A DNA stretch of 64,000 nucleotides, from the NCBI GenBank assembly GCA_011033025.1, contig WFMF01000471.1, forward strand, positions 62,001 to 126,000, read 5' to 3'. The position numbers were made by a program, and so were the translations under genes. This DNA is from Beroe forskalii. Lineage: Eukaryota > Ctenophora > Nuda > Beroida > Beroidae. Shown here in pieces: positions 46,614 to 59,537 of the stretch. How positions within the stretch are numbered: the first letter of the stretch is position 1; the number at the start of each line of letters is the position of its first letter. The notes under the pieces are model-generated. The model saw nothing but the letters and a program-made list of their open reading frames with translations, did not search any database and was not told where the DNA came from.

Positions 46614-46821
46614 GTAAGAATTTATTTTTCATAGTGGATATTAATGTTCATCATTGATAAGTGAATTTTTATGAGACTTTAAACTTTCAACTTTTAGTTT
46701 CAACTTTTCAGAAGGAATATCATGGGTATTGGGTCTATTAACCACCACACATTACCAGTACTCATAGTACTACTACTAGACATCATTAATATCTGTAGCG
46801 TATATTACCCACATGTCCTAT

Positions 46822-46882
46822 CGACATTGACCAATCAGCACGCTAGTTTACCTTCAACGCGCGCTCTGATTGGTTAATGTCG
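46822..46882. repeat. CCAAT-box hairpin, copy 1
   Basis: CGACATTGACCAATCAGCAC faces CTGATTGGTTAATGTCG, giving a 61-bp hairpin. The same design occurs at 57757-57815 and 59538-59596, with a decayed copy at 9772-9815. Each arm carries a CCAAT box. Confidence 0.75.
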
Positions 46883-47583
46883 TGCGAAAACTTCGCGATC
46901 CTGTTGGTAAGCTAATTCACTGCCGATATTATGAGTATTCCTTTTTAATAGTGATGTCGTGATAATGATTAATAGACGTTGGTCGATACTGAGCCAGAAA
47001 TATAGATAAGATAGTATCACACCTGACTCACGACTGATTTGATCAAGACACTGTCACACTGTGTGTCCTTAATATCGGACTATAGATTGCTTGCTGTGTA
47101 TCTTGTCGAGAAATATCCCTTGTCATATGGAGATAGCGCCGTGGGAAGTTTTGGAAGCAGTAGACGAATAATGATTCGATACAGCATTGCAGTATCTTCT
47201 AGATATTTTAGTGCGCTTCTATGAGTCTCATATAGCAATGCTGAAGATGGTCGGGCAATTCGAGTGCCTACCATATCGGACATTGATATTCACGCTTAAT
47301 CCTGCCACTTCACATTTCAACAAAAATTCGAGATAAATGGCTCGATTTTTCCCATTTCCTTCCATGATTTAAAAAATTGGATTGAAGGTTTTGTAATATT
47401 TTTCGTTAATTTATATGATAAATTTCCATAAAGCAGGTACTAAGCATGAAAAAGGAGTATAATTTCCTGAAGAATTTTATTATTTGTGCGTTTAAAGAGA
47501 TCAAATCTGAAAATCAGAAATTTTGCGTCTCTGCCCTACAAATTGAAACCCATCGATATAAGTCTTTACTTATAGTTTCATGG

Positions 47584-47648
47584 GTATGAAAATCACGGAA
47601 ATGATTTTCACGGACATGATTTTCACGGACATGATTTTCACGGACATT
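47584..47648 (+). repeat. 15-bp tandem repeat
   Basis: Four units of ATGATTTTCACGGAC, beginning with a variant. It is open in one frame, but no gene is supported. Confidence 0.85.
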
Positions 47649-48499
47649 GCAATATTCACCGTATATCGCCTGGTTTGTCAACTAATCAACGTGCAGCAGA
47701 TTATCTGTTTAAGTTTGAAGTGCTGCATGAAGTTGTTGTTACTACTGCTACTGCTATGCTACTATTAGTGTGAAATGATATAGCGAGATGTCAATATCAA
47801 TTCATATAGTGCAGCTTAAAGTTGTAATAATCGATCATTTAGTGCACTGTACACAAAGCATAAAATCGCACAAAGATAAACACTGAGCAACGTCACCAAC
47901 TTACTACCTTGGGGTTTGATAACGACGTCATCTCATGGTGCTAAGATGAGCTATACGGGCCATTACAGACGTTATGACAATATTTGAGTTCATGACTCGG
48001 TAATCATGATGCTGCGTATGTATATTAATCGTGCAGTTGCATACCCAATACCATGCAATTACACCTATTGAACCTAACACATTATTATGCATTGAACTTC
48101 TATCACATCTTAGGTTATATTATCATGAATAATATACTGAATGATCTGGAGTTATCTTACCTTCGCCTGTTTTACTTTCTATTTTCAATCCTTAACTCAA
48201 ATTATGCACCTATCGAGCATGTTTTTGCAGTGTTCTAAAATCCCTATAGGCACCAGTATACCGTTCGTAATAAATTATTACGCACTGTATTGCCAAAATC
48301 CTGATTTATGGTGCAGTGGAACAGTGCGTAATGATTCATTTCGCACGATAGAGCCAGTTCTACTTATGCAGTATTTTGTTATGTTTGTAGTATACCCATA
48401 CACCCCTATAGATAAGACATTGGATTCATATCACAATTTAAAACATTTCTTCGTGTTTGAAAATATCCCATTTTAACGAGTAAGGTCGGTGGATAATTC

Positions 48500-48625
48500 G
48501 GTTTGATAACTCGTAAAAAGTGCAAATCTCTGCAATAAAAACCTCGGCCTTCGGCCTCGGTTTCTTATGTTTTTATCTCGCACTCGTGCCTTCGGCACTT
48601 TTTACCCGTTACTAAACCCTTCATT
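48500..48625. repeat. Hairpin repeat with TTCGGCC and TTCGGCAC loops
   Basis: CCTCGGCCTTCGGCCTCGG is a self-complementary hairpin. ACTCGTAAAAAGTGC upstream pairs with GCACTTTTTACCCGT downstream around GTGCCTTCGGCAC. It is a compact multi-hairpin element of unknown class. Confidence 0.6.
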
Positions 48626-48637
48626 GTTAGTTTTCAG

Positions 48638-48669
48638 ACGCGAGCTGCCGAGCTGTGTCCATTTTTCAG
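48638..48669 (+). CDS. Candidate micro-exon
   Basis: Acceptor TTAGTTTTCAG and donor CAG/GTACGT bound 32 bp that continue the phase left by 46613, giving A-S-C-R-A-V-S-I-F-Q. It ends in phase 0, which the exon at 61821 needs. It is short, so chance is not excluded. Confidence 0.35.
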
Positions 48670-49344
48670 GTACGTTTGACCACGATGGGTAGCATTATTC
48701 GTATCCACTAGATCCTATGGTAGTTAAGATGAAGAGTGCGTTTGCTCCTGCGTAGCCTCTAAATTCTTCATTTTGGAAGATCTTTCCATATCACATCTTT
48801 CTATATCTTTGGAAGATCTATTTCATCGGTGATTTGGTGACGAATCTGACGGACGTGATTAACTTAGTTATTTTACCATTATAGATCACAGCTATGTATT
48901 GTGCAGTACGAAGTTTTTAAGCTTTTTTAACCTCCAGGTCCTTGAATCATGGAATCATGGTGCAATGCCAGAAAGCCATCATTCAGTAGAGGGAGCTATC
49001 ATAAGGCCACCAATCCTATGATTTGGATCCTTTGTCTCATTCATGTCCAGCAATTTCAAATAACCATATCCCCAATCAATATGACTTCAGGTGCAACCCC
49101 AGAAAGCCTGACAGACTACATGTGCAATCACTTCTAAAACCGAGCTGTAGCACCCCTCCAATTCAAATAGGGGGCGGTTAATTGCCGTTATTTTCATGGC
49201 TAAGAATGGTGAATCTCTGACAAGCTGAGCCGCCTACTTCCCGCACCAGTAACATTTATAGATTATGGCAGGAAACCTTTGTTCACGATAATTAGGACGA
49301 TACCTCAGGAATTTCCATCTCAATAGAGCGCTCTAATCCACCGC

Positions 49345-49428
49345 GCGGAAAAATAGGCGGTTCAACATCAGCAACTGAGAACGTTGCGCTATGAAAGTGA
49401 TGTCATCTTGAACTTCTATTTCTTGAGA
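49345..49428 (+). repeat. CRE-type palindromic short element, copy
   Basis: GAAAAATAGGCGGTTCAACA, then CAACTGAGAACGTT and GTGATGTCATCTTGAAC. It has the same ends and spacing as 50148-50232, with the CRE mutated to TGATGTCA. Confidence 0.55.
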
Positions 49429-49509
49429 CAGTAATCCAGGGAATCTGCAGGGTTTATTATTATTATTATTATAAGTTACCCTTACAGGCCCGTATAGAGA
49501 GGTACTTAC

Positions 49510-49734
49510 CACGGGTAAGAAAAAGTAACTACTCGGGAGATTATTAATGCAGTAGGTAATTAACGTAGGACTGGATACCTTCCACTGCGAGCCAAAGAAA
49601 TGCCACGTAAAGTTCTGTCCCCTCAGCAATATCCACGCGACCACCATTTGAACGTACGTGGTACTGATTAAACCGTATAACGCGTACATACGTGGCTCCG
49701 CACGGCTCAGAAATTTCAGAATGATTGAACTCAT
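49510..49734 (-). CDS. Candidate first exon of a membrane protein
   Basis: On the minus strand an ATG at 49734 opens 75 codons ending exactly at a strong donor GTAAGT (49509-49504). It includes hydrophobic stretches L-Y-G-L-I-S-T-T-Y-V and M-V-V-A-W-I-L-L. Another frame on the same strand is also open (49801-49544), so the coding choice is uncertain. No continuing exon was identified. Confidence 0.3.
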
Positions 49735-50147
49735 TTTTCGTCCTTTGCGGTATTGAGGTATTTCCTCGATTATCTAAATATCTAAATTTCCTCGATCCCA
49801 AGATTTATTGAATTTATCCTTCCAGTTTCATAACTTCATTATCCTCAGTTTATGGTCCAATCTATCTATTATATTGTTTATTTTTATATTCTTTTGATGT
49901 TATCCTACCGCGAGATATACCAATTCGGGCCCTATTGACTGGTGCCACAAGATGAACCTAAATACAGCATTGTAAACCATCTAGATTTATCGATAAATCG
50001 ATTTCTTGGAGTCAAAATTCTGCATGGGGCCTTGTAACTCATGAATATGTTGAGCAACTGCATTTAGCTGCACAAATGCATACCCTTTATGAATTTTAAG
50101 GGTTGATTTGACTGCTATAGTTACTACTCAGTTTAAACCCAGTGCAA

Positions 50148-50232
50148 GAGAAATGGGTGGTTCAATTCGTCATCAACTTAGTACGTTACGCTCTGATAAT
50201 GACGTCATCCTAACCGCCTATTTTTCGTTTGG
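50148..50232 (+). repeat. CRE-bearing palindromic short element, copy
   Basis: GAAATGGGTGGTTCAATTCG at the left and TGATAATGACGTCATCCTAA then CCGCCTATTTTTC at the right; the ends mirror each other. It carries TGACGTCA at 50204-50211. It lies about 35 bp upstream of the ATG of the candidate exon at 50267, so it may act as its promoter element. Confidence 0.6.
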
Positions 50233-50266
50233 CAGCTGTACTAAATGATGTGTTATATAGCTCATC

Positions 50267-50388
50267 ATGGAAAAGGCACCAGTATTTGAGACTTCTGGCT
50301 GTATGTGCGTGTTTAGATATTTGGTGAACCTTTCTCCATTCTTGATTCGTGGTAAATCAGATCAGAAAAGGACGCAAACCAGCATGGA
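50267..50388 (+). CDS. Candidate first coding exon
   Basis: The ATG at 50267 (ATCATGG) opens 40 codons plus two bases to a donor GA/GTAAGT. It starts M-E-K-A-P-V-F-E-T-S and ends K-R-T-Q-T-S-M. The strong donor and the CRE element just upstream favour a real 5' exon. The next exon must enter in phase 2 and was not found. Confidence 0.4.
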
Positions 50389-51478
50389 GTAAGTATGATA
50401 TGAAAATCAAATTTCTGTCATTTTATTCGTAACGTTATCCAAGCTTTGTGACCATGTTGTGGTGAAGAGACCTAATAAATCCCATCGTATGCCTCACCGT
50501 ACCTTGACCTAAAACATTTCCACACGAATGCCAATAATTAGGAAATAAAATTCAGCTATTTTCTGACGATGAACAGGACCACAAATGGTCATGAAAATGT
50601 GATTTAAAGCCCACTTATAGCACTAGTGCGGACAAATGCAGTGTGACGTCATCAGCTCACCATTCAATAACCACGAATATGACGTCACTCCGATCCACGT
50701 AGTACTTAGCAATATGAAATAGCAATTCATGCGGGGGATGCTGTAGTCCGACCGATAATATAGAGAACATTCAGTTTCCACGTTATTTTTGGTATGCATG
50801 GTAGGGCTAATACATAGCCATGTAAATTTACATTTTAGCTCTTTTGCCTTTCTCTTTCAATTGGCTATCGCTTCATTTGAACTTTTCAACGAATTTATAA
50901 ACGATTCATATGTTGATTACTTAAACGTTGACTACGTTTCTAAGCACTGAATTGTTGTCGAGTGATAAACCCATACCAACTCATATCTTCGATATTCCTG
51001 GGAAATTCATTCCAATTATATGCTGCATTCCGGGCTTCATGCATATATGAGGCATTTTATTTTTATCTGCATACCACAGTACAGAAGTGTTGCAATATCA
51101 TCAACCATGTGTCTCCAAAGTTACAAAATACAGCAGGGTTGGTATCAAGGTTATTGGCACATGAGTGCCTCTACTTAATTAATTATGTATCCTGAATTGC
51201 TGAGTAAATACCATATTCATGCAATTACAATGTAGAAACCTCAGAAGACGCCAGATTTTAACATCTCAGCTTTGTTCTGTCTTACTGTCACGGGCCTTTG
51301 GAATTCCCCATGAATAATGAAGTCATATAATGAATAGTGGCATTCTTGCTCTTATTGCACGGGCCATCATCGAGTGGGAATAGGAACACTAATCTCACGA
51401 TTTGCTTGTAACTGGATTTATCTTCACCGGGAGTGGGGTAATATCTCCTCTGTAGAGTATCACTTCGTGTAGTTTTCT

Positions 51479-53283
51479 CGGTAAAAGTGTCACAAGAGTT
51501 GTGATTTTTGTCCAATGGATCCATTGGATCCATCATGTCCAATGGACGTCCATTGGACATCCAATGGACATCCATTGAACATGATGTCCATCGGTTAAAG
51601 CCAGGTTCTGATGATTCGGGCACCATACCGTTAAATCAGAACATCGGTGAGATTCCCTGGAACGGAGCTTCGTTGCTGCTCCCGAGGCCGTAGTCTGTAG
51701 ATTAGCTTGCTAATACTACAGCGATGGTGCGTTAAGACCAAGAAGCAACAAGTAGGCTGCCAACTTATGCTCTTGGAGTATAAGAACAATGTGCAACCTA
51801 ACAGACTAGCGCTGTATCAGCCATTAGTCTTTTCTCTTAAAGTCAATAGTTCTTTGTGCTTTCAGCCGGATGAGAACTAAAAAAAAATCCTCCAGATCTA
51901 CCAGTGAGGTTCCAGTCTCTTAAAGCTTTCAGCCGTTGTGTACTTTCTCTCTTAAAATGCAAACTGATCCATAAACCCCTAGAGATCAGGAACTGTCTCG
52001 AACGTTAACCGTGTATAGAGACAGTTCACCCGGCCCTTCTTCCCGAAAGGGAAAAAAGGACCGGTTAACCCAATACCGGGATAATCCTTTTCAACCAAAT
52101 CATACAAAGTAACTAACAACAAAAGACGACGATAATCAAGTTTAATCAAGACAATAATGGAAGGAGAGCAGGAGGGTCCTGACATTTTGATAATCTACCA
52201 CTTAACATGAAACCCGTACCACTGTTTTTTAATTACCTGATACCGAAGGCAACCCAGCTCATGCCATCAAAACTTCACTTACCTTTATGACTTTTTGACT
52301 GACCCATGGCAATGTGGACAGAGAGAGTAAATCTATTTTTCTGTGCTTTGGACAGAGATATAGTTGACTCAAACTGTAGTGTGCAGCAGTAAAGGCGGCT
52401 TGTCTGGCCTAACACCCGGACCCCCATTGCTCAGTGAAGTTCACCAAGCCAATGTCACTGAAATGCTGTTCCCAATAAAGCCAGAGCACCCAGTGGGTAC
52501 CAGTGGCAACTTGCCGTCGCTATAAGTGGTGTCCCGTGGCCCCAGTGCTGGCAGTGCCCTTAAGGGTACTGTCCCCCTTACTTCCGAGTTTGGGGAACCT
52601 ACAATACAATACAATACAATACAATCCATAAGTCAAAATGTCCAATGGTGTTCATTGGATCCAATGGATCCATTGGATCCATTTTTGATTTTCAATGGAC
52701 ATGTTCAATGGATCCAATGGATGTTCAATGGATCCATCTGAGTGGATCCAATGGACACAATCACCAAACATGGTTTGGTAGATGGACATCAGTCTGGTAT
52801 TTTTTGTTCAATGGATCCATTGTGTCCATTGGATCCAATGGATCCATTGTGTCCATTGAACACCATTGGACATGTCCATTGGATCCATTGCACATTGTGT
52901 CCATTGGATCCAATGGATCCATTTTGTCCATTAGACATATTGGATCCATTGGACACAATGGATCCAATGGACACAATGTACAATGGACACAATGTACAAT
53001 GGATCCAATGGACACAATGGATCCATTGAACAAAAAAACCAGACTGATGCATCTACCAAACCATGTTTGGTGATTTTGTCCATTGGATCCATTGAACATC
53101 AAAAATGGATCCAATGGATCCATTGGATCCATTGAACACCATTGGACATTTTAACCGATGGACATCATGTTCAATGGATGTCCATTGGATGTCCAATGGA
53201 CGTCCACTTGACATGTCCATTGGACATGATGGATCCAATGGATCCATTGGACAAAAATCACAACTCTTGTGACACTTTTACCG
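51479..53283. mobile_element. Foldback element built of GGATCC repeats
   Basis: Terminal arms at 51479-51601 and 53150-53283 are inverted copies; both contain CACAAGAGTTGTGATTTTTG or its inverse. The region 52636-53149 is a second, nested palindrome made of CCAATGGATCCATTGGATCC units, with CACCAAACATGGTTTGGT on both arms. Many overlapping frames (Met-Asp-Pro repeats) appear on both strands because the unit is a self-complementary multiple of three. They are not genes. The intervening 51602-52635 is ordinary sequence with an ACAAT microsatellite at 52602-52624. Confidence 0.8.
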
Positions 53284-54062
53284 TTTCTCATATTCGAAGA
53301 GGATATTTGACTATTTTCACGATCATTTAATCAAGTTGATATTTCAATTTCAGGTGATATCTTTATTTTTAGTGATGCCTTGATTTCATGAGATTATTTG
53401 AATGAAACAAGCTATCCTGTTAGGGACCACACGAATCTTGGTACTATTTGTTGCTATATTTTGATAGCAGTTATTTACCTAGTCCTCAGTAAGACGTTAT
53501 AGAGGACAGAGGTGCTGTGTAATGTAACTCTTCTCTCATTAATCTAGCTAGAGAAGATCCGCTTGTGTATCATCAATCTACACAAGTATCACAGATAGAT
53601 CTTCTATAGGTACAACGATTTAGTGCCACCAAGTTCAAGCCACCGATTGGTAGGCTACTAAACACTCGCGTTATGTTTTCTTCTGTACTATATCTTAAAA
53701 CATTGCTCTCTTGATAATATCCCTCAAGCAGGGCACTACTTGTTAGGTAACGACCGTAGGGAGGTGCAAATATCAGGGGGGATCAGCTAGGGGTCATTGG
53801 TATACTTTCATTCGGCCTCAATACGAACGTACGCAGTCAGTGCATGTTTTTGATTGACGGTGCCAGGCGGCTCAAAAGTAGTTGACTGTTAAGATTCATT
53901 TTAGCTCCTGAGGCGGATTTATGACCGAAAAACCAGTTTTTCAGCTTTAAAAGCTCGAAAATAAAAGTTTTTTTTGTTCCGTTCGACTGCTATAGTACTT
54001 TAGACCCTCAAACTCACTGCAGAAATGATTTAGAGTGGTCGGCTTCTCCTCGCACTCAAAAT

Positions 54063-54965
54063 CATTTAAGGGGGGGGGGGGGTTCAACCCAAATTTTTTG
54101 GAAAACACGTTTCTGAGATAATGGTTGACCCAAAAGGTACACCACGTGGGCCAACTTTTTGGCCGGGTTTGGTACCCCCAGACCCACTGGCGCCGCCGTG
54201 GCGCCATGCCCAAATATGGGCCTAAAATGGGCATATTTTTTCAAAAGCGACTTGGAAAAAAAATTTTTGGTCCAAGGACCAAAAATCCCCGGGGATTTTT
54301 GGTCCGAGGACAAAAAAAATTTTTTGGGGGCCTAACTCAAAATTTCGATCAATAACATAAGTGCGAAATTAAGTTTCAAAGCGATTCTGAAAATTTCGTG
54401 CAAAAATATTAAAAAATGGCGGAGGAGTAGCGAAAAATGTAAAGTCGATTTTCGCAAAACCGCAAACCGAGAAAATGGCGATTTTGTGGTTTTTTAGAGG
54501 TTTTTTGGACCTCAAATGGCCATTTTAGTAGCAATCAACCCCATACTTGCAGAGAATACATAAACCAATGCTATCTATCGAATAAAGTTGGTTTCATTCA
54601 AAAATATTGATATTTGGCCAAGTTATGGGCCAAAATAAGCTTGCGCGACGCGCGTATGCCCATATATGGGCATACGTTTTTCGGCCATAACTCGGCCATT
54701 TTTTGAGATATCGACTTCAAATTTTTTATGGTAACTCAGGGGACCATTATCTATCGATTGCACACCTCAGATCTCGTCCAAGTCGCTTTTGAAAAAATAT
54801 GCCCATTTTAGGCCCATATTTGGGCATGGCGCCACGGCGGCGCCAGTGTGTCTGGGGTACCAAACCCGGCCAAAAAGTTGGCCCACGGGGTGTACCTTTT
54901 GGGTCAACCATTACCTCAGAAACGTGTTTTCCAAAACAAATTGGCTTGAACCACCCTTAAATGTC
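54063..54965. mobile_element. Foldback element with about 190-bp arms
   Basis: The ends are CATTTAAGGGG and CACCCTTAAATG. The arms at 54063-54256 and 54776-54965 share CCAACTTTTTGGCCGGGTTT and its inverse, plus the GGCGCCGCCGTGGCGCC block. The central 520 bp is unique and A/T-rich with no gene. Confidence 0.85.
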
Positions 54966-56147
54966 TCCAGCTGCGCAGTCGACATTTAAATCATATAAAG
55001 CCCTGCTGTCGCAGGGATATATATTTTCTGACGTCTAACGCGTCTGAAGTACATATCATTTGCGTACAGTCTCTCCTGCTGCTGGTCAGGATGTGATTCT
55101 GGAAGAGTTGACTTTGAAATTGTCAGTGTTGGCTCTACTAACGTGAACCACCTCTAATTTTCACTTATTTCTTTGAATCATTCGTACATATAAATACGGT
55201 CACAAAAAGAAGCGGTTATATTACCTACTCCTCAGCGAACCAGTTTAAACGTTGATGATTCCCAAATCTTCTATTTTTCTTGCACTGATAATTAGTTACT
55301 TTGAAGTTCGATTCAAAATGTCTGATTCTCAGAGAGGAGCACATAAAAGTTCCATTTTGTAAGGACCGTTCAGTTTGCTACTATCGCTGCTAAACCTGCT
55401 TATGTCATATGCAGGCGTATTATTTCGCCTCGTATACCGTTTTGAAATCAATGATTATAGCCGAATAATTTATTTTCCAACTTATATCTGATATTACTCG
55501 CGGCCTTTGTAGCGTTAAAGTCATACGAGCAGCCTGTGATTTTGCTTGAACATAGTTAACTGTAAGACTGTTCATATCATGAATTAGACATGCCTTATAA
55601 TGGACCGTGACCGTCTAAGCATTAGACTCTATGTTCACCGGGAGTGGACGTCCATGAACAGCAGAAAGGTGGGAGTAACGTCGTTTTCACATATTTTAGT
55701 GGTGAATTGATTACGTCAACTTAACGTATGAAGAATATATAGAGTTCCGGAATCTGCAGAGATCGCGATTCCTCAGGTTATGATACTAATAGGAACTATA
55801 TTTACCAAGGTCTAGAACAACATTCGTGGAAGTGGAACTGATCATCCGTATTATAGAGATCTATTTCTATTGGCAGCTTGCTAATATGCCCTGTAAATCA
55901 TACGGAACTTCCAGGAATCAAGATTTTTCGTGAAATTTACTTTTTCTCGGAGCTCTATTGCAATATGTTCGTAGCATTATAACCCTCCACTTTCTATGGC
56001 TTTGGGGGAGATTATAATATCTGTAAATATCGGTAAAGTGTTGTCGGTTAGCAGTTACCAGGCAAAGCGTGCTCACAAAATGAGCGTTTTACGCCGTACT
56101 GCACTCTATGATTTCTGGGTCGAATGTTTTACTTTTTGTTTCATCAG

Positions 56148-56217
56148 TCGAGGGAGCAGCGGTCAGAAGACTGAGCAGCAGTCACAAGACTGAGACTACT
56201 GAGACGCGGAGTGACAG
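56148..56217 (+). CDS. Candidate internal coding exon
   Basis: Acceptor TTTGTTTCATCAG and donor ACAG/GTAACA bound a 70-bp open frame (phase 1 in, phase 2 out) reading E-G-A-A-V-R-R-L-S-S-S-H-K then E-T-R-S-D. It could follow 46613. The frame from a start at 55996 is a different, weaker reading. Confidence 0.4.
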
Positions 56218-57756
56218 GTAACATGGAGTTGATAACCGGCGCGAAAACGAGGCGGTTCCAACTTTTGAAGTCCTCAATCGATCACTCTTATATCTTTATG
56301 TTATACTTGATAAGTGTCGTCTTTCTCGCAGCCGCCTGACATATAGTGTTTAGTCTCTCCGATCATAATCATATCCCGGCATATTACCTGAGATTATTTC
56401 GGAGTTTTAGGCGAACTTTATGCGATATATTCGTTATATATCACGAGTTAAGAAGTATCACGAATTAAGATGTAAGATGGGATGTAGCGTGTAGAGACTT
56501 AAAATTTAGGTGTAGATTTAAGATTTGAGTTTGTATGAATATGCGAGCTCGCCATGTAGGGTTATAATTTAGTATTTCCGTAGCTAAACCTACGCTTTTA
56601 TTCTTTTACATTTGCTCATAATATGTATTTTCAAGTAGGGCTAATGCTCTATTAGTAATTCCAAAACTTTAACTTTTATAAGGTCTGCAGAAAGACATAA
56701 GATTTGTTGTCAAATTGACTTTTCACTCATGGGTGTTTTTTCTGCTGTTTTCACACCCAAACGTTCGAAGAATGTCATCGCCTGAAGATTTTCACCATTT
56801 TATATCTTGCAATCTTTTAACATATCCCTCTAAATCTCTCTGATCTTGGTTCATGTGAACCATGAAATCTTTTGTTGAACCCACGTAATATGATGAAAAC
56901 CACGTCAAAAGATAATAGCCTGAATATATGCCCATCGTTCGGTCAAGAGATTATGTTTCATGGCCAGTTCACCAAGACGACTGACATCGCATCCTGAAAG
57001 CCAGAACTTTCGTCGTTATCTGTACTCATAACATTAGGCAAATGAAAATGACGTTATAATCATACTTCAATGTGCGGAATCACCGACTTCGATCCGTCTA
57101 TAAGATTTTCTTGTGTTTGACTTTTCATGGTTGGTGAGTTCTCCGGTGAGTGGAAATCGCTCAGAGCTTCTTACCCCAATAAGTAGGCATCGCTTTCCGG
57201 CGTCAAATCCCCGTTCTAAAGCCTGATGATGTCGTAACAGTATTTGACTTATAGAAAGTCCTGATATGAGTTACCTATGGAGAAAGTATACTAATAGCAC
57301 TAAGTCTTGCCTCCTCTATTCTATACGTCTACTATATATGTATATATTTATAAATGTTACTTTATGTTGTCGTTTCAGTCCTTTTTGTGTACATCACCAT
57401 GTCCTATATGGACAATATACTATGTTGTGTTTATATTATATTTGTTTCTATTGATAATTAGTGAGCATATAATGTTTATACATGTTAATTATATGTCGTC
57501 TCTGTCTGTTTATCTATGAAGTGTGTTTCCAGCTCAGCTATACTCAGCACTACATTCAATGAGTCATATGATTCTGTGATCAGGTGATCCCTCTGATATA
57601 TATTCTGTATTTGTGATAAGGGACCTGACTTTGCATCAGTCATGTTACAGGCTAGTTATAGTGACGTAATCATCATATAGTTTAACATCTCACTATACGC
57701 CTCTCAGCCCTCCACATTCAGTATAGACGGCGTAGTTTTCCCGTGGGATTCCTCAT

Positions 57757-57815
57757 GACATGGACCAATCAGCGCGCGAGTTTACAGCCAACTCCGACGC
57801 TGATTGGTCAATGTC
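57757..57815. repeat. CCAAT-box hairpin, copy 2
   Basis: GACATGGACCAATCAGCGCG faces CGCTGATTGGTCAATGTC. It is preceded by TTCCTCAT, as copy 3 is by GTCCTCAT. Confidence 0.8.
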
Positions 57816-57943
57816 CCGTGGACTTGTGGGTAAATATACGCCGTCAACGTTTAGCAGTCTGCGACCACTGTATACAGACGCTTGATTATTATTTCAATAT
57901 GTCACTGTATTGCTACCTCGGACGATTATTACATGATACAGGG

Positions 57944-58022
57944 ACGTGAAGACAGTACGCCGTGTAACCTCACTAACTCACCACTTTAAACCATGCTAGT
58001 GACGTCACGAGCTCCACCACGG
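57944..58022 (+). repeat. CRE-bearing short element, copy
   Basis: GTACGCCGTGTAACCTCACT, CACTTTAAACCATGCTAG and TGACGTCACGAGCTCC follow the same order as 7719-7641 on the minus strand. The CRE lies at 57989-58005. Confidence 0.5.
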
Positions 58023-58274
58023 CTTTAAGATTATATGATTCGCAATGGATAGTGTATTGTAATTATAGTGAGGAGATCCTATTGATGTTGTGTACTATGT
58101 GATGCTATATTCGGAGAACATAAAGAAAATTATAAATTTTACTGGTTCACCGTCATAAGATTATAATATCATATATAGACAGCGGGTTTTGTGCTCTGTA
58201 TATTGGATTTGTTCGCGTAAATCACGCTCGTCCGTTGTTTTTGACGCTACCAGGACAGACAGTAGTTAGAGGGA

Positions 58275-59535
58275 ATTATGTGACGGAATCAACTAATATT
58301 CTGGAGGGTTTACCTAGAGTCCTCATTATGTGACGGAATCAACTAATATTCTGGAGGGGTTTACCCAAACTCCCCATTATGTGACGGATTGAACTAATAT
58401 TCTGGAGGGTTTACCTAAAGTCCTCATTATGTGACGGAATCAACTAATATTCTGGAGGGGTTTACCCAAACTCCTCATTATGTGACGGAATCAACTAATA
58501 TTCTGGAGGGGTTTACCTAAAGTCCTCATTATGTGACGGAATCAACTTATTCTGAGGTTTACCCAAACTCCCCATTATGTGACGGATTGAACTAATATTC
58601 TGGAGGTTTACCTAGAGTCCTCATTATGTGACGGAATCAACTAATATTCTGGAGGGGTTTACCCAAACTCCCCATTATGTGACGGATTGAACTAATATTC
58701 TGGAGGGTTTACCTAGAGTCCTCATTATGTGACGGAATCAACTAATATTCTGGAGGGGTTTACCCAAACTCCCCATTATGTGACGGATTGAACTAATATT
58801 CTGGAGGGTTTACCTAAAGTCCTCATTATGTGACGGAATCAACTAATATTCTGGAGGGTTTATCTAAAGTCCTCATTATGTGACGGAATCAACTAATATT
58901 CTGGAGGGGTTTACCCAAAGTCCTCATTATGTGACGGAATCAACTAATATTCTGGAGGGGTTTACCTAAAGTCCTCATTATGTGACGGAATCAACTAATA
59001 TTCTGGAGGGTTTACCTAAAGTCCTCATTATGTGACGGAATCAACTAATATTCTGGAGGGGTTTACCCAAACTCCCCATTATGTGACGGAATCAACTAAT
59101 ATTCTGGAGGGGTTTACCCAAACTCCCCATTATGTGACGGAATCAACTAATATTCTGGAGGGGTTTACCCAAACTCCTCATTATGTGACGGAATCAACTA
59201 ATATTCTGGAGGGGTTTACCTAAAGTCCTCATTATGTGACGGAATCAACTAATATTCTGGAGGGGTTTACCCAAACTCCCCATTATGTGACGGATTGAAC
59301 TAATATTCTGGAGGGGTTTACCTAAAGTCCTCATTATGTGACGGAATCAACTAATATTCTGGAGGGGTTTACCTAAAGTCCTCATTATGTGACGGAATCA
59401 ACTAATATTCTGGAGGGTTTACCTAAAGTCCTCATTATGTGACGGAATCAACTAATATTCTGGAGGGGTTTACCTAAAGTCCTCATTATGTGACGGAATC
59501 AACTAATATTCTGGAGGGGTTTACCTAAAGTCCTC
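58275..59535 (+). repeat. 51-bp minisatellite with two alternating unit types
   Basis: About 25 units of ATTATGTGACGGAATCAACT with AATATTCTGGAGGGG and TTTACC. One type ends TAAAGTCCTC and the other CAAACTCCCC; GGATTGAAC replaces GGAATCAAC in some units. Because 51 is a multiple of three, a 17-residue repeat frame appears where units are full length; indels in other units break it, so it is not a gene. The array runs directly into CCAAT hairpin copy 3. Confidence 0.95.
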
Positions 59536-59537
59536 AT

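Noticed and set aside
52526-53132. Met-Asp-Pro-rich frames on both strands
   Set aside because: They come from the self-complementary ATGGATCC repeats.
59032-59223. Frame encoding a 17-residue repeat (T-E-S-T-N-I-L-E-G-F-T-Q-T-P-H-Y-V)
   Set aside because: Artefact of a 51-bp tandem unit. Most of the array is broken in this frame by unit-length variation.
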